Source of the DNA: Sophora flavescens
Taxonomy: Eukaryota > Streptophyta > Magnoliopsida > Fabales > Fabaceae
Length of the DNA stretch: 64,000 nucleotides
Assembly: GCA_030762895.1 (NCBI GenBank)
Contig: CM061069.1
Coordinates: 108,381,669-108,445,668 of the forward strand
Reading direction: 5' to 3'
Below, in pieces: positions 23,343 to 34,535 of the stretch. The notes beneath the pieces were generated by a model, which saw only the letters and a program-made list of their open reading frames with translations, did not search any database and was not told the DNA's origin. The number at the start of each line of letters is the position of its first letter. Positions within the stretch are counted from its first letter, which is position 1. Both the position numbers and the translations under genes were made by a program.

Positions 23343-23797
23343 TGTACTGGCCGAGAATGTAAGACCGAGAACTCGTCTATACATCGGACCAACCGAGCTT
23401 ACCCCCACGAATGGGCCTTGACCCAAACTCCTCCAAAGCCGAGGACATGTCAGCACACCTGACACCCGAGAATAACTACTCGGCCCCAAGCTATCCATCC
23501 GCAGCTAACTGGGCCGAATATCTCGCTGGCCATAATGCCACTCCGGGCAATCAGGCTCCGGATATCTCTCCCCATGATCGCGATCTGATCCTAATATCCC
23601 TCCGCTTATTTCGGAGCCTGATCCTGAGAGAACAACTATAAATAGGGGACTTACCCCTCATTCTAGAACTACGTTTGCTTTGATTCCCTTTTGGATACGT
23701 AGGAGCAGAATCCACATTCTGTCAAGCACAATCCAAAAACACCCCACTAATCCTCGTTCGGCCGAGTATTTCATACCCGAGATATTTGGCTGGAACA
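23343..23797 (+). repeat. 3' LTR of the Tat element
   Basis: TGTACTGG...GGAACA, preceded by a purine-rich tract around 23326-23338 (ggagctcgggagg). TATA-like tataaatagg near 23638. Followed by the ATGAC target duplication. Confidence 0.9.
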
Positions 23798-23802
23798 ATG
23801 AC

Positions 23803-24062
23803 CTTATCTAACACCCTAACTTGACTTCGGCTTCACCAATCAGTACATTTCATTTCCCATATAACTTCACAAAACTCAGGGGATACAACGCACACGAATG
23901 ATGCACTTTCTCCTCTTTATTAGATTGATTGTATTCAAAGCTGTTCCAGAAAATGAACACTTAACCATAGTGCTGACTCTTCAAAATTTGATTTTTCTAA
24001 GGAAAGCACGCAATATGCAACTAAAATGTACGAAGAATCTGAACTATACTTCCATGTGTACA
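23803..24062. repeat. Duplicated segment, copy 2 (right part)
   Basis: Continues the homology to copy 1 (matching 11190-11470) directly after the Tat element. It ends close to the 3' UTR of the OS-9 gene. Copy 1 has an extra ~20 bp (about 11349-11375) relative to this copy. Confidence 0.85.
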
Positions 24063-24310
24063 GGTGTAAATGTATAAAGTTAAAGCATGCAAATAAAACT
24101 AACAATTATAGAAAAACAGAAAGCTTGCATAAGCTCCAAGAGACTCAAAGATAGACTACACTTTACTGGAAATCTGATCTTTCGAAGACTTGAAAAGAGA
24201 AGGGGGGAAAAACACTATGTTTATCTGCTGTTTGGAAAAGAGACTTCCAGAAAATACATGCTGACAACTTGCTCTATTGCCTTCTTCCATTCTCATTGTG
24301 CATATTTACA

Positions 24311-27300
24311 TCATTGTTCTGAATCATCAATTTCAGAATCTGTGACCATAAAAATCTCCATATTTCTGTTTTCTTGTCTCACTTTAGAATCCTTGTAATC
24401 CTTTGGAAGCACATTACAGTCTATGGTGTGCCACACAGGCCTCTCCTCTTGAAACAATCTGCATGTAAATTAAAAGCATAAATAAATATATGGTAGGCAG
24501 ATGTTAACATAAGTGCCTGCTGGCAAGAAAATTTACCGAAAGATGGAAAGAAAGAGAAGACTTACGGGTGCTTGCATAACGTAGGGCATTGAACAGTAAG
24601 CGCGTACTTGCAAGTGGAAATCTCTGTGATTGAACTAATCATTGCTCTAGGCTCCGAGCATACAAATCTCACCTGTAATAAAGATTTGAAATCAGCATGA
24701 CGAGGGAATGATGGGAAAAGCACTAGATTTCTGTGATTTCGTACCTCAGTCTCTCGTGGCTTATTTGTAAGATCACATATGGTTCCATTAGTATATTGGT
24801 GAGCATGATACCTGAATGAAATAGTACACTAATCAAGTATCACAGCATTTATCATGTGAAATCGTTTCTCCAAGTTAATCCCATCTTCGTACTTATGTAA
24901 CAGTCGTTCATAGAAGGTACCTTTGAGATGCATCTTTTGAACGGGGGTCCTTCAATGTAGAAATGTCAGAAAGATTTTGGTTAAAGGCAGATGTAGCCTC
25001 TGGATCATACACTCCCAAGACAAACTCCTGGACCACCTGTAACAAAGAAAAATGTACACTGACTATTATACATGAATATACGATTTCACAAATCTCCAAT
25101 AATGATTAAAAAATGTCCACAATTATATAAATGAAAACTGCTAAAACCACTTCAATATTGATGGACGGACATAAAAAAAGGTCTGAAATTAAGATTTATA
25201 TCCATAACTGGCTTCTACTACCAATAATTACAAGAATTGTGGCAACAAGGGAATTTGAATCCTCTCCTTTCACTAAATAACCAGAGTCCTATTATGACCA
25301 AAAACATAACTTTTTTGTGTGGAGGGAATCAAGAGAATACCTTGTCATCCTCCAGATGTATTTGCCGCACCTTCTTTTGATAGCAAAATTCATATGACCA
25401 CCAACCTTCTTGCTGCACAAATACATTAGCAAGTAGCAACTGTAAGAATACGATTTGCAACAGATGTCATATATTTAAAAAGGACTCCTGAAGAAGCAAA
25501 CAATCGGACTATACAATCAATGAATAATTATTAATATATCACCATTCAAGAAAAATAATGAGATATGCACACTTCTGATTAGATTCCTGGTGGTTTATTT
25601 GGGGGGTTTTGGTTTTATATTAAATAAGTCCCCATACATGCAAACGTTTCTAATTCAGTCCCTGCCGTTTAGGAACGTTGGGTTGCCGTCTCTAAGGGTC
25701 CTACGTGGACTTCCACTCTCACCAATATACTCCACCTGTCTTCACCCTCTCCAACCCTAAGTACCATTCTCCCATTTGATGAACACCTTCAGCAAAGAAG
25801 AAGAGCTGAAGTCGTGCAGCAAACCCAACTCCAGAACAAATGCAGCATCAACACACTAGAACAAACAAATATAAACACTTTGGGAAAAAAGAATTACATA
25901 AAGCTGGTAAAGGAGGCATAAGAACAAACACAGCAACAACACTCCATCATCCTGTTCTGCTTCTGCTTGGTAGAGTGGAGTGGAGTATTTCTAACTTTAG
26001 TCAACTGAAGTGTTCAGAAGAATGGAGAATGGAGGGTGTCTTGGGAGGATGAAGGGAGTCAAGTGCTCTGAATATGAAATGCATTTGGAAGTCCACATAA
26101 TGGGTTAACGGTTCTGTAGGACCCTTACAGACAGCAACCCAACGTCTCCTAACGGGAGGGACTAAATCAGAAACGTTTGCACATATAGGGACTTATTTAA
26201 TAATTTTTAAGTATAGGGACTAAATGGAGAATGCACGTCAAGTATAGGGACCAAAACATTACTTTAACCAAAATAATAATAATGAGATAAAATACTAACT
26301 CTGATAAAGCATGGACCCTTTAATACTTCTAGCAGTTCATCTGGTGTCTTCTGTTTAATCCTTTTTTCAGTTTCAACAATCAAGCTGCTAATATTGGGCT
26401 GAATAACAGGCTTTCCACTTTTTTCCTTTTCCACCTTGGGCAAGTAACATATAAATTTCTGTCCATTTTTATCTGGCATGACTATAGATTCCTGGTCATC
26501 ATCCTGAAAATGAAGCATCGACAGTGCTTATCAGAAGGTCATGGGATAAAGAAATAAAAATCAGTTACTGGGTTATCCAGTCTTTCAGTTTTTGCTGTCA
26601 GTCAAGTGTCAACAGATGTTAAACTATTTAGATCCTTAATGTAGCAAAAAGGACCAAGCCACTCTTATTTCCTATCTCTTTCGTTACACTTGTACTGTTG
26701 TACCGCTGTAGTTTTGATTCAGAACTAGCACAATGAAGCATACAAATGATTTAAGACATCTAAAAAAGAAATCTATTTGAATGTTCAACAGACACAATAA
26801 TTCTTTTTGCAACAAAAGTGTTGCTAGTTGCAACATGAAAATTTTCATTCCCTTTACAAAATTAAAGGGGAATTAGTATTATAGAACATTCAACATTCAT
26901 TTCAAGTGTAATTTAACAAGTACAAAGCAAAATATTACATTCTAATGAAAAATTTCCTAAGAAAACAATAAGGATCTTGCTAATCAGTGTCTTAAGTTAA
27001 GAAAACAAGAGATAGCAACATTTCATTGAAAATTTAAAAAAAAAAAAAAGCTTTTCCAAGCATTGACTACTCTATTTCCCCACAAAAAACTTGCCTTTTT
27101 CATTGTTAGCATTTCCCAGACAATAATCCTAAATTATTAATAATAATATTAAATATTAATAAAGAGAACAATAAATGATCATCTCATAAACAATGGCTCC
27201 TAATAAAACACAAACATATTCAAAATGAAGCTTACAGGGTGAAAGGGGGAATCTTCTGGATGGAATTCAATCTTGTATTTGGGTTCGCGAGAGCTGCCAC

Positions 27301-27568
27301 CACCAAATGTGCTACCTGTTTGCATTATCAACCTTAGATAATTTAAAACAGAATATGGAGAACTTTATGGATAAAATAGAATTAAAATTTTCATTTGGAT
27401 CAATAAAATTTAAAATTCAAATGACACAAAAATAATTAAACCCAAAAAAAGGTAAAAATGAAAAGTAAAATTGGGTATACCGATATTTGCAGGGAAGATG
27501 TGTTGGGCGAAGACATGGGTGAAAACGTTGTAAGATAACAAGATTAGGAACAGTGCCCTCATCTTCAT
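24311..27568 (-). CDS. OS9: Protein OS-9 homolog (ER lectin of ERAD), 8 exons
   Basis: Start ATG 27568-27566, stop TGA 24313-24311. Exons: 27481-27568, 27236-27315, 26300-26503, 25341-25412, 24921-25036, 24745-24811, 24566-24672, 24311-24458. All join in phase with GT/AG borders to about 293 residues, close to the Arabidopsis protein. The N-terminus MKMRALFLILLSYNVFTHVFA is a signal peptide. The MRH lectin domain runs from GPCFIRQEGWWSYEFC through YHAHQYTNGTICDL and the conserved Cys-rich end VRFVCSEP...TVQCPTLCKHP. The protein recognises trimmed mannose glycans on misfolded proteins and delivers them to the HRD1/SEL1L ERAD complex in the ER lumen (family knowledge). No KDEL-type tail; it ends DDSEQ. 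A MITE sits in intron 3. Confidence 0.93.
25605..26272. mobile_element. MULE-type TIR element in OS-9 intron 3
   Basis: Inverted arms: TTAAATAAGTCCCCATACAT and GCAAACGTTTCTAATTCAGT on the left mirror 26085-26215 on the right. The right side extends about 50 bp further (ggaccaaaacatt), so the left end may be truncated. No transposase ORF; an internal 70-codon frame is not supported. Confidence 0.6.
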
Positions 27569-28096
27569 GTTCTTTGTTTTAGGGTTTGATTTTTAAACCT
27601 CAGAAAGAAGAGGAACAGAAACAGAAGCGAATTCCGATGCTGCTTCGTTGAGGGGTGAAGAAGAAGGAAGGAGAAGAATGAGAGTTGAGATTGCTAACTC
27701 AGAAGCTGCAGCTACCACGTGAACAGACCAATCCAGGATTGCCACGTCACACAAAGCCTTAGAATTTGCATCACGAAATTCTAATTATAATAACTAATAA
27801 TTAACTGAAAAACTAATAACTAAATAATTCTCAAAAAAAAAAACTAAAAACTAAATAAAAAATTAATTTTAAATATATATATATATACGTACGGATGTAA
27901 AATTTAAAAAGTAGAGCATAAAAAAATTTATTTTTTTAAGGATAAATTAAAATAAAATATATTTTCAGTAAACAAAATATTTAAATATAAAAAATGCATA
28001 ATTAATTTTAAAATTTAAAATTAAACATTTAAAAAAGGAAATTAAGAATGGCATTTGTTTCTGTAAATGAGTAGTAATAGATTTAGAAAAATATTA
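27569..28096 (-). promoter_or_regulatory. OS-9 5' leader and upstream region
   Basis: GC-richer sequence to about 27720 is the probable 5' UTR. It gives way to very AT-rich DNA with A-runs and a (TA) run near 27868-27885. No specific promoter motif can be defended. Confidence 0.35.
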
Positions 28097-28240
28097 ACAC
28101 ACTCTCTATCACACTCATCTTCAACACACCCTTTGTTATTAGGTGAATTTTATGTAAGACCCATCAAAACATATGGTCCTACATGAAATTCACCCAATAA
28201 TAAAGATGGTGTTAAGAAAGTGTGATACAATGTGTGATGC
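28097..28240. mobile_element. Hairpin MITE
   Basis: About 140 bp with inverted arms: CACTCTCTATCACACT, then TTATTAGGTGAATTT, mirrored by AAATTCACCCAATAAT and AAAGTGTGATACAATGTG, around a short loop (acatatggtcc). Palindromic MITE; superfamily not assigned. Confidence 0.65.
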
Positions 28241-28284
28241 TAGCATTGTTCATAGATTTAATCACTTTCAAACGAGTATAATTA

Positions 28285-28288
<4 letters not shown>

Positions 28289-28317
<29 letters not shown>
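28289..28317. repeat. (AT)n microsatellite
   Basis: Uninterrupted AT dinucleotide run followed by a G-rich stretch. Confidence 0.95.
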
Positions 28318-28319
<2 letters not shown>

Positions 28320-28822
28320 GGGGTGGGGGTGGGGCAAAGGTGTGTGACACACTCTATCCCGCATGTATTCATAAAACGTAAAAGATATAAAAGAAAGAGA
28401 ACACATGCATATTATATAATATAAAAAAAATTTGGGCAGAGGTTGTCGCATTGTAACATAACTTTAATGCGGAAAAACTAAAACAATGTTTAAAAGAAAC
28501 ATAACAGGAAACATATAACGAAATCACCCCCGATGTCACATTACAGAGTTGGTATAACCAATCCGATAAAACAACTCAGATAAGCAAACTAAAACTGAAC
28601 ATAAACTAAACTACGAGTAGCGGCTCCTCAGAGTCACTCCTCAGCAAGTTGTTCATCGTCCTCTGCATATCCAAAAAGATACATGCAAACAAACAACAAA
28701 AGACGGGGAGAAAGAAACATATTTATCAACATAATGACATGGAAGCAGTTAGCAAGATGAACATGCATCATATAAACATAGCATATCAAACATAATCATC
28801 TCATCATATTAATATCATAGGG

Positions 28823-29050
28823 GTAACTCAAGTGAGAGGAGTGTCTTGTTGTAAGAGTGAGAGGAGCAAATCCGAACCATTAAACCATGCATGGATGGTC
28901 AGGATTATAAGTTAGTTGGTGGTCATGTGATCACTTAAAAAAGTCACATGACTTTGTGTTCTAATTTTGACCATTCATGTTGATCCAAAAGTCTAGATTT
29001 ATTCCTCTCATCTCTCGTAATAACATACTCCTCTCACTTGAGTCACTCCC
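28823..29050. mobile_element. Hairpin MITE (family A, copy 1) in solo LTR 2
   Basis: Inverted ends ACTCAAGTGAGAGGAGT...ACTCCTCTCACTTGAGT about 230 bp apart; the inner arms also pair (GTCATGTGA / TCACATGAC). Confidence 0.75.
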
Positions 29051-29054
29051 TAAT

Positions 29055-29056
<2 letters not shown>

Positions 29057-29109
<53 letters not shown>
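29057..29109. repeat. (TA)n microsatellite, left of MITE copy 2
   Basis: About 26 uninterrupted TA units directly abutting the MITE end. Confidence 0.95.
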
Positions 29110-29111
<2 letters not shown>

Positions 29112-29326
29112 GACATATCTAGTGAGAATGCCTTATTTATGTGAGAGTTGGAGGAGCAAATCATAGCCATTAGATCCAATCATGAATAGTCATGATTAAA
29201 ACAAAAAAGTCATGTGACTTTTTTTAGTTGGCATGTGACTTTTAATCTTGACAATTCATGATTGGATCTAATAGGCTGTGATTTGCTCATCTCACTCTCA
29301 TATAAATAAGGCATTCTCACTAGATA

Positions 29327-29331
<5 letters not shown>
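29110..29331. mobile_element. Hairpin MITE (family A, copy 2) between two TA runs
   Basis: A nearly perfect palindrome of about 220 bp. The left arm GACATATCTAGTGAGAATGC is matched by GCATTCTCACTAGATATGTC on the right. Shares 'gaggagcaaatc' and 'gattggatc'-type blocks with copy 1. TA on both sides fits a TA target duplication that expanded. Confidence 0.8.

Positions 29332-29391
<60 letters not shown>
29332..29391. repeat. (TA)n microsatellite, right of MITE copy 2
   Basis: About 30 TA units. Minus- and plus-strand open frames over it are Tyr/Ile repeats without coding meaning. Confidence 0.95.
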
Positions 29392-29395
<4 letters not shown>

Positions 29396-29469
29396 CCAAA
29401 CAAGGTATGTTATGCAATGCAACGCTACTCCACTACTCCAATGCATGAGTGAGCAACACAACGTACAAC

Positions 29470-29945
29470 CAACAATCACCACCTCCGCTTGGGCCACTCG
29501 GCTACCCAAGTTCATAATCACCATCAACGTTATCTTTCATCTTTAGTCTTTAATCTTTTATCACATAGTCTTTTCACTTACACTCTAGCCAAAAAGCACC
29601 AAAGCTCATCACCCTGACCATTAAGCATCAAGGTCCCCTTGGCCACTCGGCTACCAAGGTCCAATATCTTTTAATTAACAACACCTTGACATTATGCAAC
29701 AAGGCCCCCTTGGTCACTCGGCTACAAAGGTACAAAACAACACTCTAACAAATAAGCACCACAGCTCAACACCTCGACCACTCGGCTATCGAGGCCCCCT
29801 TGGTCACTTGGCTACCAAGGTACATAACAACATATTTCCACTTTAATTATTAACACACTGGCCCATAGGCACCAGAGCTCAACACCTTGACCAATGACCA
29901 TTAAGCATCAAGGCCCCCTTGGACACTCGGCTACCAAGGTACATT
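29470..29945. repeat. Tandem array in solo LTR 2
   Basis: Four to five degenerate copies of a unit of about 100 bp containing CTTGGYCACTCGGCTACCAA, AAGCACCARAGCTCA and CACCTTGACC. Comparable in position to the minisatellite of solo LTR 1. Confidence 0.75.
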
Positions 29946-31690
29946 ATTGTCTTTAAGTTATCTAACTTATCATTACTTGGTTTGGTGTCTTCTTCGTTAT
30001 TAGAAGCGTTTGGGGTGAAACCCCCTTTGTTACTGTTTTCTGCATTTTGATCTGTACACCATGCTTCCCCCTCAGCACTGGCATGCTGACTATTAACTCA
30101 AGCAAGGTCGTGTTTACTGTTGAGCACGACCGTGCTCAGTAGAGCGTGGTCGTACTGTTTCTGGGCAGGAGCGTTGAACAACCCTTACTAAGTATCCTAG
30201 GGCATTCAAAGATCAAACCTATAGGTTTAAGCTACACCATCAATCATCGGTTTCGTTACCTTTAATTGTTCCCATGTCTTTTACTTCCCGCTTCAATACT
30301 AACGTCCCTAAAGCACTCACTAATCAATCCTAGGGTTTTTGACTAAGCCCTATGAACATAACCTTGCCTCTTATACTATATTCATGTCTTATGAACAAAC
30401 TGTGAAACCATCCCTTAAATGCATTCATTCTTATTAACATCTCTTCTAAGTCTTAACATCATTAATAAGCCCTATTAATTGGTTAGAGTCTTATTCACGT
30501 CACTGTTGGCATTAACATCCACAACAATCAACACTCATTCAGAGAACCACGTCATCATCATCATCATTATCATAACAACATCATCATCATCATCATCATG
30601 AACATTCATGATATCATAAAACATCATACTCAATTGGGCATATCAATAACATGAATCATACATCATCAACAATTAACATCAAACAGCACAATAAATAAAG
30701 CATGTCATTAACATTATAATAATATTATACATATATCAATTAACATCAAATAGGAAAACAACATACGACAGGGTCATGGGTTAACCCTTTATCTTATACT
30801 ACCCCCAACGCCTACATGTTAATAATATTCCTTCTCCCCATACCTGGTATGAAGATTCCCAAAACGATAACGTTGGCAAACTAGACACGTTCCCTCGAGA
30901 GGCTCGATGAGTTCCTCAAGCCTTGGTCAAACAAGAAGGGAAGTGAACAACCAATCAATACCCAATTCAAAATAAAGGGAAAATGAAATTAAGGATGGAT
31001 AAGTACGTTACCTTAAAGGATGCTAACACTCGTAACTTCTCACCCAAACGGACTCACAAACTCCAAGAACATCAAGGGGTTCAAGGGAAACTAAGAAAGA
31101 CGAAGAGAGGCAGCTATTCTGAGGTTATCAATGTGAGAAATAGAGTTTAGGTCGAGTCTTATGGTATAAATACAAGTTAGGGCATAACGAGCTCCTAGTT
31201 CAGCCCAAACTGTATACAAATCTGTATTTTGACCATAACTTGAGCTACAAGTTTCCGATTGAGGCGTTCTTGGTGTCGTTAGAAATATCAGAGAAATATA
31301 TACAAATTAATGTGTGCCGATCAAATCCTAAATCAGACTCTAAGATGGTCAAAAGTTCGATGGAAGTTTAGCGACAGATTTGGTAGTTATTTCTCTATAG
31401 GATCCTTAGGAGATTTTGATAAGATCTTAAGAGATAATCAAAAAGAGGATTATCCTATATTAAGAAGGACTCAAATCTGATTGATTAAGGAACTAAAACC
31501 TAGGAGATACACTATCTTGATTTAAATACTATATCACACGATATCTCATAATATCTTTCTTAATAACTTATTATTAATAAAAACACATATTATATATTAA
31601 CATATAAAATCACATACAAAATCATATATCCATACAAGATCACACATTAAGGGACACAATCTCATATTAATGCAAATAATCATATATTAA

Positions 31691-31719
31691 AATACATATT
31701 ATATACATATATATAATAT

Positions 31720-31764
<45 letters not shown>

Positions 31765-31868
31765 CATAAAAAATACTATAACACTAATAACAATTACATT
31801 ATCAATTATATAAGTAACAACAACAACAACAACAACAATAATAATAATAATAATAACAACAACAACAT
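31691..31868. repeat. (TA)n and (AAC)n/(AAT)n microsatellites
   Basis: TA runs at 31723-31759 and a compound AAC/AAT run at 31816-31868, within the LTR just inside its right end. Confidence 0.9.
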
Positions 31869-31940
31869 CAACTAGGCATTCATAGTAACATAATCCCTTA
31901 TACAAAAATTGGGGTGTTACAAGGTGCACCACTCAATTGG

Positions 31941-32112
31941 TGCACCACCCACTACACCACCCATGTGGCAAGTTTTTGGGCCAATGAAATTGCCACATTG
32001 GTTAGTCAAGATTTCAAACCCAACCATGTAATTGGGTGGTTGAAAAGTCAAATGGCCACATGTACAAATGATTGGTGGAGCTCTTGACATGTGGGTGGTG
32101 TAATGGGTGGTA
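31941..32112. mobile_element. Hairpin MITE abutting solo LTR 2
   Basis: Inverted arms CACCACCCACTACACCACCC / GGGTGGTGTAATGGGTGGT about 170 bp apart. An extra short palindrome GGTGCACC...GGTGCACC lies at its left edge (31923-31946). Confidence 0.65.
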
Positions 32113-32119
32113 ATATGTT

Positions 32120-33046
32120 TTAGGTTAAATTAATCTCTAGGTCCCAGAATTATTTGAAAATCTTCAAGTAGATCTTTATATTTAAAAAGTTTGTTATTTT
32201 TTTGTTGAACTTAAAGTTTCGTAATTGAGTCCTTGAAGACATAAAAATTTTTTAATTAGGTCACACATACATTTTGGTCCCTTAATTTATTTTTTAAATT
32301 CAGTTTGGTCCCTTAACTTTTAAAATGTTTAATTTAGTCCCTTATTTTTTAGATTCAATTTGGTCCCTTAACTTTTAAAAGGTTCAATTTGGTCCCTTAA
32401 TTTGTGTCTGTTGACCTAAGTTAGTCCTCTCCGTCAATGAGTCAGTAACAGTGTTAACTTTTTTAGGATCGAGTTGAAACTCGCTAACAATTTAAAGGAC
32501 CGGTTTGAATCTCATTAACAATTAAAAGGACTAATTTGAAACAAGTTAACAATTTAAAGGACCAATTTGAAACAAGTTAACAATTTAAATGACCAATTTC
32601 ATACTCATTTAAAACATAAGGGACAAAATCGAAACTCATTTAACAATGTTACCGACTTTATTGATGGAGATGACTAACTTGGATCAACGAAGACAAATTA
32701 AGGGATCGAATTGAACCTTTTAAAAGTTAAGGGACCAAACTGAATCTGAAAAATAAGTTAAGGGACCAAAATGGTATTTTGGCCTACATTTTTCCATTGG
32801 GCTTTGGTTAAGTTTTCGTTAGGGTTCCGTTAAGTGATCCATTCATTCACCATGTGTGTGTTCCTAAATTTTTTTGAAAAATTAAAATAGGTCTATATAC
32901 TTTTTGGACCCTAACGAAAAAGTGTATGAGGTACCCAATTGCAAACTTTTTCTATGTTATGGGACCTAATTACAAACTTTGAAAGTATCGGGACCTATAT
33001 GAAAATTTTCAAATAATTCAGGGATCTACTTATCAATTAAACCTAA
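32120..33046. mobile_element. MULE-type MITE with a second one nested inside
   Basis: The outer arms pair 32120-32265 with 32800-33046 (blocks TTAGGTT, GAATTATTTGAAAAT, AATTRGGTC). A different element occupies about 32264-32788, with its own arms: ATTTTGGTCCCTTAA, CAGTTTGGTCCCTTAACTTT against the inverse at 32700-32780. Its loop is built of 'acaatttaaaggaccaattt' repeats. No ORF. Exact termini and target duplications are not resolved. Confidence 0.6.
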
Positions 33047-33474
33047 CATTTGTAAATCTTCTCATGAAAAGAAAAAGAAAGAGTAAAGGCCCATTTTGGT
33101 CCTTCATATTTTTCTAGGGCCCACTTTTGATCCATGGAAAAAAAGTGACAATTTAGTCCCCCAAAATTTACTTCCATGAGACAGTTTGGTCCCTTCGTTA
33201 GTCAACCATCTTTGACCTCCGTTAACTTGCTGATCTGTAACGTTAAGCGGCTTAGGTGTCAGTTAATTAAGTTAATTAATTATCCAATGCGGCTTTTAAT
33301 TAAAAAAATGAAAAAATATATATATATGAAGCTAACATCTATTTCCACTTTTTACATATGTCTTCTTCATCCCAAAATTACTCTTGAAATCCTAGGCACT
33401 GCCCAGTTCAAATTTTTGTGTTTTGGAAGGCTGATTCGAAATTTATCTGCTCCTAGGCTGCTGTCTTTGAGGAG

Positions 33475-34125
33475 ATGAAGAGAATGAAGAGCCATAGTGA
33501 GTCAGGGAGTTCTCATTTCGTCTCCAAGCATCAGGTGAGTTGCTATGGGAGTGAGAGTGCTGCAAGTATTGCTACCAATGGAAAGTTTCCTCCTCCAAGA
33601 TGCACTTGTAAGATAAATTGTATTGTCGACATCTCAAAAACGTCCAAGAACCCAAATAGAGCATTATTTCAAGGTTCAAAATCCCACTATTTGAAATCTT
33701 CCTTTGATTTTATGGGTGTTCCTACTATGACTTTTCTTTTGTTCGCTTGTTGCAGGAGAAGAAACCCTCTTACAGATTTTTCGTCTAGGTAGATGAATAT
33801 GAAAAGAACATGTTGGCAATGCTAGAGGCTAAAGAAGGCAAAGTAGCACTATTGGAGAGGGATATGGAAGTCAAGGGAATTCACATGAATGAAATGCAAG
33901 TGAAGATGAAAGAAATTATAAATTGGCAACGATGTGTTGGGGGTGGTGCTATGGTTATTGGTGTTTGTATTTGGAGGTATGATGGTTTATGCATTGGACT
34001 TGGATGGTTTATGTATTTTGGTTGTAGTGAATTGTGTTGGCGTTATGAAATGTGTTTAATGTATTCCATTTTGGTGGTTTATGAAATATGCATCTTGGTT
34101 CTAGTCAACGTAGGTGGTTTATGAA
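33475..34125 (+). pseudogene. GRF-type zinc-finger gene of MULE 2
   Basis: ATG 33475 opens MKRMKSHSESGSSHFVSKHQ, then PPPRCTCKINCIVDISKTSK and NPNRALF, the first half of a GRF finger (CTCKINC). A probable intron (about 33674-33753; acceptor ttgttgcag) leads to KKPSYRFFV, a TAG where the family has Trp, then VDEYEKNMLAMLEAKEGKVA, a coiled coil and a hydrophobic end (GGAMVIGVCIW). Finger, coiled coil and C-terminal membrane-like segment is the usual layout of these small plant proteins. The in-frame stop (33787-33789) and missing late cysteines indicate decay. Confidence 0.65.
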
Positions 34126-34298
34126 ATATGTATGTTAGTTATAGTCAATTTAAGTGGTTACTAAAATATGTATCTTGGTTGTAATCAATTTGATAATCTT
34201 TCAAGTTAATTTCAGCTTGAAGACAATGTCAATACGTAACTAAATCAAATACTGCAACTATGTATTAGCATATCAAAATGGAATGTCAAATACATAAG

Positions 34299-34483
34299 TA
34301 AGGCATAGTTGCCAACTACTAGTCTTGTAATCCAAAATGAAGACATAATGAAGTTCTAGACTTCTAAAAAACACAAATTACAATCCAAAAAACTAAGGCG
34401 TAGTTGTCAAATACTAGTTTTGCAACTCAAAATGGTGACATAATGGAGTTCCATACTTCAAAAAAGACACATATTACAATCCA
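34299..34483. repeat. Tandem duplication of about 92 bp
   Basis: Two direct copies of a unit beginning AAGGCRTAGTTG and ending ATTACAATCCAAAA, about 80% alike, in the spacer between the two converging MULE genes. A looser 45-50 bp direct repeat (tggtttatgaaatatg) precedes it at 34070-34190. Confidence 0.75.
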
Positions 34484-34535
34484 AAAGACTAAAACTATAT
34501 CAAGCCTTCTTTGATGATGGTGGTGGGGGACTATA

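Larger units (their letters stand above)
13294..23797 (+). mobile_element. Ty3/gypsy Tat-lineage LTR retrotransposon, near-complete
   Basis: 10.5-kb element with two LTRs of about 455 bp (13294-13749, 23343-23797), TG...CA ends, and a perfect 5-bp target duplication ATGAC (13289-13293, 23798-23802). Internal order: primer-binding site, gag, protease, reverse transcriptase, RNase H, integrase, a minisatellite, then a large antisense ORF before the 3' LTR. Integrase after RNase H marks Ty3/gypsy. The RT signature and the additional antisense ORF fit the non-chromodomain Tat lineage. Many stops and frameshifts mean it cannot act alone. The LTRs differ at about a dozen positions by eye, so the insertion is fairly recent. 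Confidence 0.9.
28444..31921 (-). mobile_element. Giant solo LTR 2 (Tat/Ogre-like), 3.5 kb
   Basis: On the minus strand it begins TGTAACACCCCAATTTTTG (31921) and ends near ...AATGCGACA (28444). The start matches solo LTR 1. Flanks share AGGT (28440-28443 and 31922-31925), a 4-of-5 target duplication. Like solo LTR 1 it lacks coding sequence and contains a tandem array, a CCTCAGCAA block near its low-coordinate end, and an inverted-repeat-rich stretch (30095-30170). Two MITEs and long TA runs have inserted or expanded inside. The left end is less certain than the right. Confidence 0.6.

Noticed and set aside
25840..26052. 70-codon plus-strand frame in an OS-9 intron
   Set aside because: It lies inside a TIR element loop, without homology or codon bias that I can see.
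28173..29527. Several frames with Tyr-Ile repeats on both strands
   Set aside because: They are translations of (TA)n runs.
31699..31932. Minus-strand frame rich in Val and Ile
   Set aside because: It runs over the AAC/AAT and TA microsatellites.
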